Of a stretch of DNA of 6,013 bases, positions 1 to 5,870 are shown one piece after another. The stretch lies in contig DUEQ01000447.1 in the NCBI GenBank assembly GCA_011192085.1, forward strand, positions 1-6,013. Reading direction: 5' to 3'. The notes below the pieces were generated by a model. It saw nothing but the letters and a program-made list of their open reading frames with translations, was not told where the DNA came from and ran no database searches. A program made the position numbers and the translations under genes. Each line of letters opens with the position of its first letter. Position 1 is the first letter of the stretch. Source of the stretch: Caldilineae bacterium (GTDB lineage: Bacteria; Chloroflexota; Anaerolineae; J102).

Positions 1-29
1 ACCCGTGGCTTTGTGCTAATCTCACCGAC

Positions 30-623
30 ATGACAATGCATTACTATCGACTCGAACATCCCACGTCCGAACAATGGCTGCGTTTGCTGCAATGGGCCCT
101 GGCTCGCAGTCACACCGTCGAATTTCGTTATGACAATGTGCGAGCGCCCCTGCCCAAACCCCTGCGCCCCTTTCAGTCCCAACTCAAGGCAAGCTTTGTC
201 ACATGCCACTTCTGGGGAGCGAAGCAACTTCGCCCATCCCGTTTCATCCGCCTGACACTGGACGACATATTGCGCGCATTTCTCCTATCCCGTCCATCAC
301 TGAGTGATTGGGAGGCGCTCTCGCCCGCGCTCACCGATCCAGCGCTTTATGATGGCGAAACGGCTCATCTTTGGACGATTGCCCATGAGGGGATGGCGTT
401 TGTGGCGATGGATGAAACGGAGGCGAAAGGGTGGCAAAGCCAGGGCGTTCCTTTGACTCTCGCCGAGGGCGTCGAGCTCCCCATCGTCAAGAGAGAGGTC
501 CCATGCAGCCGTCACTCCTGGGACGATCGGCTCACCATGATCCTGGCTGTTGTCATTTTATTGGGTTTCCTGGGCATGGGTTATTACATGCTGGAGGGCT
601 TTCTGCGGCTGCTGGCGCGATAA
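30..623 (+). CDS. Hypothetical protein with one C-terminal membrane segment
   Basis: I do not recognise this 197-residue protein. The first ~165 residues are soluble-looking, rich in Trp, Arg and Leu, with no signal peptide and no catalytic motif I can name. Residues about 168-190 form one strongly hydrophobic stretch (starting MILAVVILLGFLG) followed by a short basic tail ending LLAR, so it is probably a tail-anchored inner-membrane protein with its bulk in the cytoplasm. Two ATG codons lie close together (30 and 36), and no Shine-Dalgarno sequence precedes either. A TGtGCTAAT stretch at 12-20 resembles an extended -10 box and would give an almost leaderless mRNA, but this is weak and its -35 region lies outside the window. 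The gene converges on trpD with only 32 bases between the stop codons, so it is not part of the trp operon. That it is a gene rests on its full open frame, its coherent membrane segment and its tight fit against trpD. Confidence 0.65.
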   Translation: MTMHYYRLEHPTSEQWLRLLQWALARSHTVEFRYDNVRAPLPKPLRPFQSQLKASFVTCHFWGAKQLRPSRFIRLTLDDILRAFLLSRPSLSDWEALSPALTDPALYDGETAHLWTIAHEGMAFVAMDETEAKGWQSQGVPLTLAEGVELPIVKREVPCSRHSWDDRLTMILAVVILLGFLGMGYYMLEGFLRLLAR

Positions 624-655
624 GTCAACCCGGTCGCCTCTTCCAAACCATAGGG

Positions 656-1681
656 TTAGGGTGACGTCATGGCCTGGCTAAGGGCGATGAGGCGTTCGAG
701 ACGAGTCAGGGCTGCACCCGAATCGATACTCTCCCTGGCCCGAGCTAGCCCCTGTTGCCAGTCGCCATCCTCGGTGCTGAGGGCCGCGGCCGCGTTGAGG
801 AGAACGATATCCCGCTTCGGGCCCCTTTCCTCGCCCGCCAGGATGGCCCGCAGGGTGGCCGCGTTTTCTTCGGGCGATCCGCCCATCAGGTCATGCAAGT
901 GCGCGCGGGGGATGCCTAAATCCAGGGGATCGAACTCGAAGGACGTGACCTGGCCCAGGCGCAGGTGGGCCACCCGATTGACGCCCGTAGCGCTGAACTC
1001 ATCCAGGCCATCCGCACCGTGAACCACGTAGGCCGCGCGCACGCCCAGACGCCCCAGCACGTGGGCGATGGGCTCCACCAGGTCGGGAGAGAAGACGCCC
1101 ATGACCTGATGGCTGGCGCTGGCGGGGTTAGTCAGGGGGCCGAGGATGTTGAAGATGGTGCGGACGCCCAATTCCCGCCGCGGGCCAATGGCGTGCTTCA
1201 TGGCGGGGTGGTGATAGATGGCGTAGAGAAAGCCGATGCCCACCTCGTCGATGCAGCGCCCCACCTGCTCAGGTGTGAGATCCAGGTTGACGCCCAGGGC
1301 CTTGAGCACGTCTGCGCTGCCCGATTTGGAGGTGATGGAGCGATTGCCATGTTTGGCCACAGGCGCGCCCGCGCCCGCCACCACAAAGGCCACCGCGGTG
1401 GAGATGTTGAAGGTTCCGCTGTGATCCCCGCCCGTGCCGCAGGTGTCCACCAGTTGGCCGTCGGCCTGATGATGCACGACCACCGCGTGTTCGCGCATGG
1501 CTCGGGCGCTGCCCGCGATTTCCTCCACGGTTTCGCCTTTCATGGACAGGGCCGCCAGATAGCCGCCGATCTGCGCGGGCGTGGCCTCCCCCGCCATGAT
1601 CTGATGCATGACCTGGTAGGCTTCATCTTCGGTCAGAGAATGGTGTTGGATGATATGGGCAATGGCTTCTTGGATGTTCAT
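656..1681 (-). CDS. trpD: Anthranilate phosphoribosyltransferase
   Basis: TrpD transfers phosphoribose from PRPP to anthranilate, giving phosphoribosylanthranilate, the second step of tryptophan synthesis; it acts in the cytoplasm, usually as a homodimer. The 341-residue protein has the usual length for the family. It shows a helical N-terminal domain (about 1-70), then the PRPP-binding loop CGTGGD (81-86), NIST (92-95), KHGNR (110-114) and the SKSGSAD loop (118-123 region). Next come the anthranilate-contacting segment RRELGVRTIFNILGPLTNP (168-186) and HGADGLDE (221-228), whose DE pair fits the Mg-binding acidic residues of the family. No key motif is missing. I chose ATG 1681 (MNIQEA) because it follows an AGGTG Shine-Dalgarno and gives the normal N-terminus; a GTG at 1720 would add 13 Cys-rich residues and start inside a hairpin. 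It is the last gene of the operon, 164 bases after trpG, and ends tail to tail with the gene at 30-623. Confidence 0.97.
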   Translation of the reverse strand: MNIQEAIAHIIQHHSLTEDEAYQVMHQIMAGEATPAQIGGYLAALSMKGETVEEIAGSARAMREHAVVVHHQADGQLVDTCGTGGDHSGTFNISTAVAFVVAGAGAPVAKHGNRSITSKSGSADVLKALGVNLDLTPEQVGRCIDEVGIGFLYAIYHHPAMKHAIGPRRELGVRTIFNILGPLTNPASASHQVMGVFSPDLVEPIAHVLGRLGVRAAYVVHGADGLDEFSATGVNRVAHLRLGQVTSFEFDPLDLGIPRAHLHDLMGGSPEENAATLRAILAGEERGPKRDIVLLNAAAALSTEDGDWQQGLARARESIDSGAALTRLERLIALSQAMTSP

Positions 1682-1685
1682 ATTG

Positions 1686-1690
1686 CACCT
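1686..1690 (-). promoter_or_regulatory. Ribosome binding site of trpD
   Basis: AGGTG on the minus strand lies four bases before ATG 1681. It is a modest Shine-Dalgarno match, but it decides between this start and the in-frame GTG at 1720, which has no such site and sits inside an inverted repeat. Confidence 0.5.
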
Positions 1691-1709
1691 GCACTGAAAA
1701 CAAGACCCA

Positions 1710-1734
1710 CAGTCCGACACCCAATGTCGGACTG
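1710..1734 (-). repeat. Perfect 10-bp hairpin in the trpD 5' region
   Basis: CAGTCCGACA (1710-1719) and TGTCGGACTG (1725-1734) are perfect reverse complements around a 5-base loop. In the operon mRNA the hairpin ends 28 bases before the trpD start. What follows on the minus strand (TGGGTCTTGTTTTC) has Ts but no clean U-run, so it is at most a weak terminator. It could instead be an mRNA-stability or processing hairpin setting TrpD apart from TrpEG. Confidence 0.65.
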
Positions 1735-1794
1735 GAGGATCGCGATGAGCAGCCCGATGACCATGGACGACAGGATGGATATAGACAAAACAGA

Positions 1795-1809
1795 TTACTG
1801 CTTACTGAT
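1795..1809. repeat. TTACTG direct repeat, copy 1 (after trpG)
   Basis: TTACTGCTTACTGAT, a TTACTG tandem pair. It matches 14 of 15 bases of a copy at 2417-2431 in the same orientation. The two copies sit just outside the two ends of trpG. Confidence 0.6.
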
Positions 1810-1813
1810 TTCA

Positions 1814-1840
1814 GCATCCACGGGCGGCGGCCCGCGATGC
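1814..1840 (-). repeat. Hairpin directly after the trpG stop codon
   Basis: GCATC (1814-1818) pairs with GATGC (1836-1840), and inside it CGGGC (1821-1825) pairs with GCCCG (1830-1834) around a GGCG loop, leaving a small 2/1 internal loop. It lies five bases past the trpG stop. No U-tract follows on the minus strand (it reads TGAAATC), so it does not look like an intrinsic terminator. It more likely shields the trpG 3' end or marks a junction in the operon. Confidence 0.5.
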
Positions 1841-1845
1841 CCCCT

Positions 1846-2406
1846 TCAAAGCATCAGAAAATTCTTGAGAAGGGCTTTGCCGCCCTCGGTGAGGATGCTT
1901 TCGGGGTGGAACTGAACGCCGAAGGTGGGGGCATCCTTATGGCGCATGGCCATGACTTCGCCTTCGGCGGTGAACGCAGTGAGGATGAAGTCCGGCGGCA
2001 GGGGTTCGTACACGATGAGAGAGTGGTAGCGGGTGGCCTGGAAGGGGGTGGGGATGTCTGCAAAGAGATCGTCGCCCGAGTGGTAGACGGGGCTGACCTT
2101 GCCATGCATGAGACGCGGGGCCTGGCCCACCTTCCCCCCGAAGACATGCCCCAGGCATTGATGGCCCAGACACACGCCCAGGATAGGCGTCTGGCCATGG
2201 AAGGCGCGAATGACGTCATTGGAGACGCCCGCGTCCTCGGGCGCGCCCGGTCCAGGGGAGATGACGATGTGGGTGGGGTGGAGGGCCTGGAGTTCCTCGG
2301 GGGTGATGGCGTCATTCCGCCACACCCGCACCTCGGCCCCCAACGCACCCAGATATTGCACCAGGTTATAGGTAAAGGAGTCGTAGTTGTCGATAACGGC
2401 AATCAT
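1846..2406 (-). CDS. trpG: Anthranilate synthase glutamine amidotransferase subunit
   Basis: TrpG hydrolyses glutamine and passes ammonia to TrpE, which uses it to make anthranilate from chorismate. The 186-residue protein is a stand-alone class I amidotransferase of normal length. It opens with the family signature MIAVIDNYDSFTYNL (1-15), then the oxyanion-side PGPGAPEDAG (51-60). The nucleophile elbow GVCLGHQ holds catalytic Cys79, HGKVSPVYH is at 101-109, and FHPES supplies His167 and Glu169, so the Cys-His-Glu triad is complete. ATG 2406 is preceded by AAGGA seven bases upstream. It lies 76 bases after trpS and 164 before trpD. In bacteria lacking a separate pabA the same subunit can also serve folate synthesis (PabB); the window cannot show whether that holds here. 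Two near-identical TTACTG repeats flank the gene. Confidence 0.96.
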   Translation of the reverse strand: MIAVIDNYDSFTYNLVQYLGALGAEVRVWRNDAITPEELQALHPTHIVISPGPGAPEDAGVSNDVIRAFHGQTPILGVCLGHQCLGHVFGGKVGQAPRLMHGKVSPVYHSGDDLFADIPTPFQATRYHSLIVYEPLPPDFILTAFTAEGEVMAMRHKDAPTFGVQFHPESILTEGGKALLKNFLML

Positions 2407-2412
2407 ACAAAG

Positions 2413-2431
2413 ATCCTTACTGATTACTGAT
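2413..2431. repeat. TTACTG direct repeat, copy 2, overlapping the trpG ribosome binding site
   Basis: TTACTGATTACTGAT at 2417-2431 is the second copy of the element at 1795-1809. On the minus strand it reads ATCAGTAATCAGTAA and runs straight into GGATC, so its last AA together with GGA makes the trpG Shine-Dalgarno AAGGA (2414-2418), seven bases before the ATG. Confidence 0.6.
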
Positions 2432-2482
2432 GACGGAACACTTCACCGCATGCTCACCAATGCCGACAAAGTCCAATAGGGA

Positions 2483-3550
2483 CTACTCCGCCCCCTTTTT
2501 GGCCAACCGTTTGCGGCGGCGTTCGGCCCGGCGGCTGATGCGATTCCACACGCCCGTCAGGCCCATGGCCTTCTTCACCTGGATGATGGTCTGGCGGGCT
2601 TCTTCGCGCATGCGCATGGTGCCCTGGTAGATGATCTCATCCACATAGCCTGCGTCCGCCTCGATGGCTGCGCGGCGCTCCCGGATGGGATCCAGGAAGT
2701 TGTTCAGGGCGATGGCCAGCTTCTCCTTTACTTCCACATCGCCCACTTTGCCCGCGCGATAGCGGGCCTTCAGGTCCTCCACCTCGGCTTTGTTGGGGTT
2801 GAACACATCGTGATAGATGAAAACGGGGTTGCCTTCCACCCGGCCAGGGATGTGGGCGTGGATGCGGTTGGGATCGGTGTACATGCGGAAGACCTTTTTG
2901 CGCACGGTCTTGGCGTCGTCGCTGAGCATAATGGCGTTGCCCAGGCTTTTACTCATTTTGGCCTGGCCGTCGATGCCCACCAGGATGCCGGCCTCGGGCA
3001 CCAGGGCCTCGGGAATGGGGAAGACCTCGCCATACAGGCGATTGAAGCGTCGTGCGAGCTCTCGGGTGATCTCCACATGGGCCAGGTTGTCCTTGCCTAC
3101 GGGCACGAGATGGGCGCGAGGGAGGAGGATATCCGCGGCCTGAAGCACGGGATAGCCCAAGAGGCCGTAAGGCATTTCCTCCTTGTGGGCGGCCCGGGCC
3201 ATGTCCTTGAGGCTGGGCAGGCGCTCCAGTCGGGGCACGGTGACCAGGTTTTGGAAGAGGGTATTGAGCTCGTAGGTCTCATGCACAGCGGATTGCAGGT
3301 AGAAGGTGACCAGCTTGGGATCGATGCCGCACGCGATCTGATCGATGACCATCTGCCGAGCGTTTTCGTCGATCTGGGCGATGTCTTCCTTCGCGTTTTT
3401 GGTAGTGAGCATGTGCAGATCGGCGATGATCAGGAAGGTTTCGTACTGATGCTGCAAAGCCACTCGGGAGCGGATGGACCCGACATAGTGGCCCAGATGC
3501 AGTCGGCCCGTGGGACGGTCGCCAGTGAGGATGCGTTTTTTGGTAGTCAT
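2483..3550 (-). CDS. trpS: Tryptophanyl-tRNA synthetase
   Basis: TrpS is a class I aminoacyl-tRNA synthetase that activates tryptophan with ATP and loads it on tRNA-Trp in the cytoplasm. The 355-residue protein is slightly longer than the usual 330-345. It has the HIGH-type signature HLGH in [14 protein letters not shown] (12-25), ADLHMLT with a His (46) matching the substrate-pocket His of the family, and [11 protein letters not shown] (133-143). The KMSKS loop is at 198-202. Where many TrpRS have GEDQ it carries GKDN (152-155), which I take as a mark of a second bacterial TrpRS subgroup. The extra length is a basic C-terminal tail (about 338-355, many Arg and Lys), possibly an RNA contact. 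I chose ATG 3550 because of the strong AAAAGGAG just before it; a longer frame to 3610 adds 20 residues without family resemblance. It lies 108 bases after trpE, so charging and synthesis enzymes share one transcript. Confidence 0.96.
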   Translation of the reverse strand: MTTKKRILTGDRPTGRLHLGHYVGSIRSRVALQHQYETFLIIADLHMLTTKNAKEDIAQIDENARQMVIDQIACGIDPKLVTFYLQSAVHETYELNTLFQNLVTVPRLERLPSLKDMARAAHKEEMPYGLLGYPVLQAADILLPRAHLVPVGKDNLAHVEITRELARRFNRLYGEVFPIPEALVPEAGILVGIDGQAKMSKSLGNAIMLSDDAKTVRKKVFRMYTDPNRIHAHIPGRVEGNPVFIYHDVFNPNKAEVEDLKARYRAGKVGDVEVKEKLAIALNNFLDPIRERRAAIEADAGYVDEIIYQGTMRMREEARQTIIQVKKAMGLTGVWNRISRRAERRRKRLAKKGAE

Positions 3551-3555
3551 GTTAT

Positions 3556-3563
3556 CTCCTTTT
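3556..3563 (-). promoter_or_regulatory. Strong ribosome binding site of trpS
   Basis: AAAAGGAG on the minus strand, five bases before ATG 3550, is the best Shine-Dalgarno in the operon. It fixes the TrpS start and rules out the 20-residue upstream extension. It suggests that trpS is translated independently of trpE, whose stop is 108 bases upstream. Confidence 0.75.
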
Positions 3564-3658
3564 GGCAAAGTGTTCATGCAGAGGATCAAATAGAAAGACA
3601 CCCATGGCAAGGACGCAAATTGATTTTCTATTGGTGGTTTTTCCTCTTTGTGTCCATA

Positions 3659-5140
3659 TTAGAGAAGCCCTTTTTCCGCCCGTTCGACCGCGACGGCCAG
3701 GGCTCGGGCCTTATTGTGGGTTTCGTTGTATTCGTAAGTGGGGTCGCTGTCGGCCACGATGCCCGCGCCCGCCTGGACGTGGCACATGTCGCCCTGCATG
3801 ACGATGGTGCGGATGGCGATGCACGCGTCCATGTTGCCGTCGTAGCCGATGTAGCCCACCGCGCCCGCGTAGGGTCCACGGCGCACGCCCTCCAGCTCCT
3901 CGATGATCTCCATGGCCCGCACCTTGGGAGCGCCGGAAACGGTGCCCGCAGGGAAGGTGGCCTCCAGTAGGTCGAAGGCATCCAGGCCATTGTTCAATTC
4001 CCCAACTACATCGCTGACGATGTGCATCACATGGCTGAAGCGCTCCACCGCCATCAGGGTGGGGACTTGAACTGTGCCATATTTGCACACCCGGCCCAGA
4101 TCGTTGCGGGCCAGGTCCACCAGCATGATGTGCTCGGCCCGCTCTTTGGGGTCGGCCAACAGCTCTTCGGCCAGGCGGGCGTCTTCCTCGGGCGTGCCGC
4201 CCCGCCAGCGGGTGCCCGCGATAGGATGCACCTGGGCGACGCCGTTTTCCAGGCGCACGTGCATTTCGGGGCTGGCGCCGATGAGCCGCAACTCGTCGGG
4301 CAGGTCCAGGAAGAACATATAGGGGCTGGGGTTGGTCATGCGCAGGGCCCGGTAGATGGCGAAGGGGTCGGCCTGGGTGCGCTTGCTCAGGCGCTGGCTC
4401 AGCACCACCTGGAAAATATCGCCCGCGACGATGTATTCCTTGGCCCGGCGCACCATGGCTTCATACTCGGCCTGACTTTTGTTGGAGACCCATCCCTCCT
4501 CGCCGCTTACATCGGGCAGACGGGGCGGGGTGAGGGGCTGGGCCAGTTGGGCCACAATGTGCTCAATGCGGGCCACCGCGTCCGCGTACGCGGCGGTGAC
4601 GTCGCCCTCCAGCCGGGCGTTGGCCAGCACGATGAGGCGATGTTTGACATGGTCGAAGATAACCAGGTTATCGGCCAACATGAAGACCGCGTCGGGCAGG
4701 CGCAGATCATCGATGGCGGTGGCGGGCAGGCGCTCGAAATGGCGGACGATGTCGTAGCCCCAATAGCCCACCGCGCCGCCGGTGAAGGCGGGGAGATCGG
4801 GCAGGGGGATAGGCCGTCGTTGGTGCAACAGCTCGGAGAGCGCGTTGAGAGGGTCTTCCCGTGCGATCTCTTCCAGAACGACTCCATTCGCCCCTCCCAC
4901 GATGACCTGGTCCCCACGCAGGGTTAGGGTCATGGGCGGATCGACGCCGATGAAAGAGTAACGGCCCAATTGCTCGCCCTTCTCCACCGATTCCAACAGG
5001 AAGGAGGATTTACCAGGCTGGCGTAACTTAAGATAGACGGAGACCGGGGTTTCCAGGTCCGCGGGCAGCACACGGTAGATGGGGATGAGATTGCCCTGCG
5101 GGGCGAGTTGGCGGACAGAATCGAGGGAGGGATGGTACAT
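3659..5140 (-). CDS. trpE: Anthranilate synthase component I
   Basis: TrpE converts chorismate and ammonia (from TrpG) to anthranilate and pyruvate, the first committed step of tryptophan synthesis. The 493-residue length is normal for a TrpE without a fused amidotransferase. The N-terminal domain carries LLES (48-51) and RYSFIG (60-65), and the middle NPSPYMFF (270-277); together these match the tryptophan feedback site, so allosteric inhibition is probably intact. The catalytic C-terminal domain shows GDIFQVVLSQR (240-250), GASPEM (288-293), PIAGTR (306-311), the EHIMLVDLARNDLGRV stretch (336-351), FPAGTVSGAPK (396-406), GPYAGAVGY (422-430) and QAGAGIVADSDP (456-467). LLES and the feedback pocket favour TrpE over the related PabB. 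ATG 5140 has AAGG nine bases upstream. It is the first gene of the operon, but the T-box terminator lies 380 bases upstream, beyond a toxin-antitoxin remnant. Confidence 0.97.
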   Translation of the reverse strand: MYHPSLDSVRQLAPQGNLIPIYRVLPADLETPVSVYLKLRQPGKSSFLLESVEKGEQLGRYSFIGVDPPMTLTLRGDQVIVGGANGVVLEEIAREDPLNALSELLHQRRPIPLPDLPAFTGGAVGYWGYDIVRHFERLPATAIDDLRLPDAVFMLADNLVIFDHVKHRLIVLANARLEGDVTAAYADAVARIEHIVAQLAQPLTPPRLPDVSGEEGWVSNKSQAEYEAMVRRAKEYIVAGDIFQVVLSQRLSKRTQADPFAIYRALRMTNPSPYMFFLDLPDELRLIGASPEMHVRLENGVAQVHPIAGTRWRGGTPEEDARLAEELLADPKERAEHIMLVDLARNDLGRVCKYGTVQVPTLMAVERFSHVMHIVSDVVGELNNGLDAFDLLEATFPAGTVSGAPKVRAMEIIEELEGVRRGPYAGAVGYIGYDGNMDACIAIRTIVMQGDMCHVQAGAGIVADSDPTYEYNETHNKARALAVAVERAEKGLL

Positions 5141-5172
5141 GCCAGGGCGCCTTGATAAGGATGGTTGTCGAG

Positions 5173-5203
5173 ATTAGGATAGGAGCGCGTTGTAAAACGC
5201 CAA
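5173..5203 (-). promoter_or_regulatory. Candidate trpE-proximal promoter
   Basis: On the minus strand TTGGCG (5203-5198, 4 of 6 to consensus), a 16-base spacer and TATCCT (5181-5176, 4 of 6) form a possible sigma70 promoter; the -10 box is the same hexamer as in the leader promoter. Transcription would start near 5168 and leave a short untranslated region of about 28 bases with the trpE Shine-Dalgarno. The spacer holds the inverted repeat GCGTT-GTAA-AACGC (5187-5200), a possible operator. Each element alone is weak; the case rests on spacing and position. Confidence 0.35.
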
Positions 5204-5254
5204 AGGGGATCGTCGCATCACAGGGAACATGGTGAAGGCATCTGCGGCCACGAC

Positions 5255-5261
5255 AAAGGAG
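5255..5261 (+). promoter_or_regulatory. Ribosome binding site of the antitoxin-like ORF
   Basis: AAAGGAG lies ten bases before ATG 5272 on the plus strand. It is a strong site and the best single argument that the short ORF behind it was once, or still is, translated. Confidence 0.5.
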
Positions 5262-5271
5262 TGGATTTCCC

Positions 5272-5406
5272 ATGACTGCAAAAGAGCGACTGTTGCCACT
5301 TATCGAGCAGATGGATAAGGCCCCATTGGAGGAGGCGGCGGGCCTGTTGAGGGCCTTGATGAAACAGCAGATGGGATTTCTCTCGAACCCTTGCATGGGC
5401 TGCTGA
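5272..5406 (+). pseudogene. Truncated antitoxin-like ORF
   Basis: This 44-residue frame begins MTAKERLLPLIEQMDKAPLE, an acidic amphipathic helix start of the kind seen in small antitoxin-like proteins encoded just before RelE/ParE toxins. After about residue 33 (KQQ) the sequence changes character and ends NPCMGC; at that point the DNA encodes RelE-like toxin in another frame. I read it as an antitoxin N-terminus whose own C-terminus, together with the toxin N-terminus, has been lost by deletion near 5365-5375. It has a strong ribosome binding site, so a short peptide may still be made. The antitoxin assignment is by context and helix pattern only; no specific family can be named. Confidence 0.4.
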
Positions 5407-5520
5407 AGGGAAAGTTCAAATTCCGAGTCGGCGATTTTCGCATTGTTTTTGGTCTGGATCGGGAGCGAAAGGTCATCAAAGTGCGGGCGATCTTGCATCG
5501 AAGCAAAGTCTTGGTAAACA
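5373..5520 (+). pseudogene. RelE/ParE-type toxin C-terminal remnant
   Basis: The frame containing TTG 5391 encodes ISLEPLHGLLKGKFKFRVGD, then FRIVFGLD and ending AILHRSKVL. This is the C-terminal half of RelE/ParE-fold toxins: the PL-xG-LKG turn, the KFRVGDFRIVF beta strands with the Arg residues typical of the ribosome-dependent RNase group, and the final HR-x-x-V strand. RelE-fold toxins are usually 85-95 residues; only about the last 50 remain. The N-terminal helices are absent: upstream, this frame reads a Gly/Pro-rich out-of-frame stretch back to a stop at 5316. No normal stop follows the HR-x-x-V end; the frame runs on through the complement of the T-box terminator to a TGA at 5604-5606. 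It lies antisense to any trp transcript that reads past the T-box. A nonfunctional remnant is the likely reading. Confidence 0.65.
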
Positions 5521-5555
5521 AAAAAATCCCCCACGCCCGTATCGGGCATGAGGGA
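5520..5555 (-). terminator. T-box intrinsic terminator
   Basis: On the minus strand TCCCTCATGCCCG (5555-5543) pairs with CGGGCGTGGGGGA (5539-5527) over 13 bp with two G-U wobbles and a 3-base loop, followed by seven Ts (5526-5520). Its 5' arm contains the CCCTC that the antiterminator needs, so the two structures exclude each other. On the plus strand no T-run follows the stem, so it acts in the trp direction only. Confidence 0.9.
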
Positions 5556-5587
5556 CGAATGGTTGCATCCGCGGTGCCACCCTCGTT
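5550..5587 (-). promoter_or_regulatory. T-box motif and antiterminator
   Basis: The minus strand reads AACGAGGGTGGCACCGCGG (5587-5569), the conserved T-box sequence. GAGGG (5584-5580) can pair with CCCTC (5554-5550) to form the antiterminator helix. The bulge UGGC (5579-5576) would pair with a tRNA 3' end GCCA, which requires G at position 73; bacterial tRNA-Trp normally has G73, so this agrees with the UGG specifier. Confidence 0.92.
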
Positions 5588-5605
5588 AGACCGGCGGCGG
5601 GCATG

Positions 5606-5631
5606 AAAAAACCCACCGTGAGGACGATGGG
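5606..5631 (-). terminator. Terminator-like hairpin with U-tract inside Stem III
   Basis: CCCATCGT (5631-5624), a CCTC loop and ACGGTGGG (5619-5612) form an 8-bp stem with one G-U pair, directly followed by six Ts (5611-5606). By form it is a complete small intrinsic terminator, yet it lies upstream of the T-box motif and is enclosed by the long Stem III pairing. It may simply be the apical part of Stem III; whether it stops polymerase is unknown. Confidence 0.5.
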
Positions 5632-5870
5632 CCTATCTTGCCGCGCCAGTCTCACTCTGCGGATACGGTCTGTTTACGTAGACTCTGCCTGCTCATGCCT
5701 AAGCTTCGAACAGACGACTGAAGAGAGGATGAAGAGGTATGAAAGCCATCCTCTATCGACCATGGTTCATCATCCATTTTCGAAACAGACGATATCCAGC
5801 GCCCTGATAACGGTGGCGTCTCCGGGTCAGCCTACTGGCCCGATGGGTGTTCGGTGACCGGCTCCCCGGC

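Noticed and set aside
624..657. Bidirectional terminator between the convergent genes (AACCC/GGGTT)
   Set aside because: Only 5 bp around a loop of about 21 bases and no T-run on either strand; too weak to annotate.
1682..1720. 13-residue Cys-rich extension of TrpD from GTG 1720
   Set aside because: It starts inside the 1710-1734 hairpin without a ribosome binding site, while ATG 1681 gives the normal family N-terminus.
965..1915. Long open frame on the plus strand across trpD
   Set aside because: It lies antisense to a trpD with every family motif; its His/Gly/Ala-rich product is typical of the complement of a GC-rich gene.
3551..3610. 20-residue N-terminal extension of TrpS
   Set aside because: It has no family resemblance, and the strong AAAAGGAG site before ATG 3550 fixes the start there.
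2810..3970. 386-residue open frame on the plus strand across trpS and the trpE end
   Set aside because: It crosses two well-supported genes and their intergenic gap, with a low-complexity product lacking motifs. The plus-strand frames at 1837-2430 and 4022-4927 were rejected for the same reason.
5028..5549. 173-residue open frame on the minus strand from the T-box terminator into trpE
   Set aside because: It starts inside the terminator stem, is the antisense of the toxin remnant, and overlaps trpE in another frame; it has no recognisable motif.
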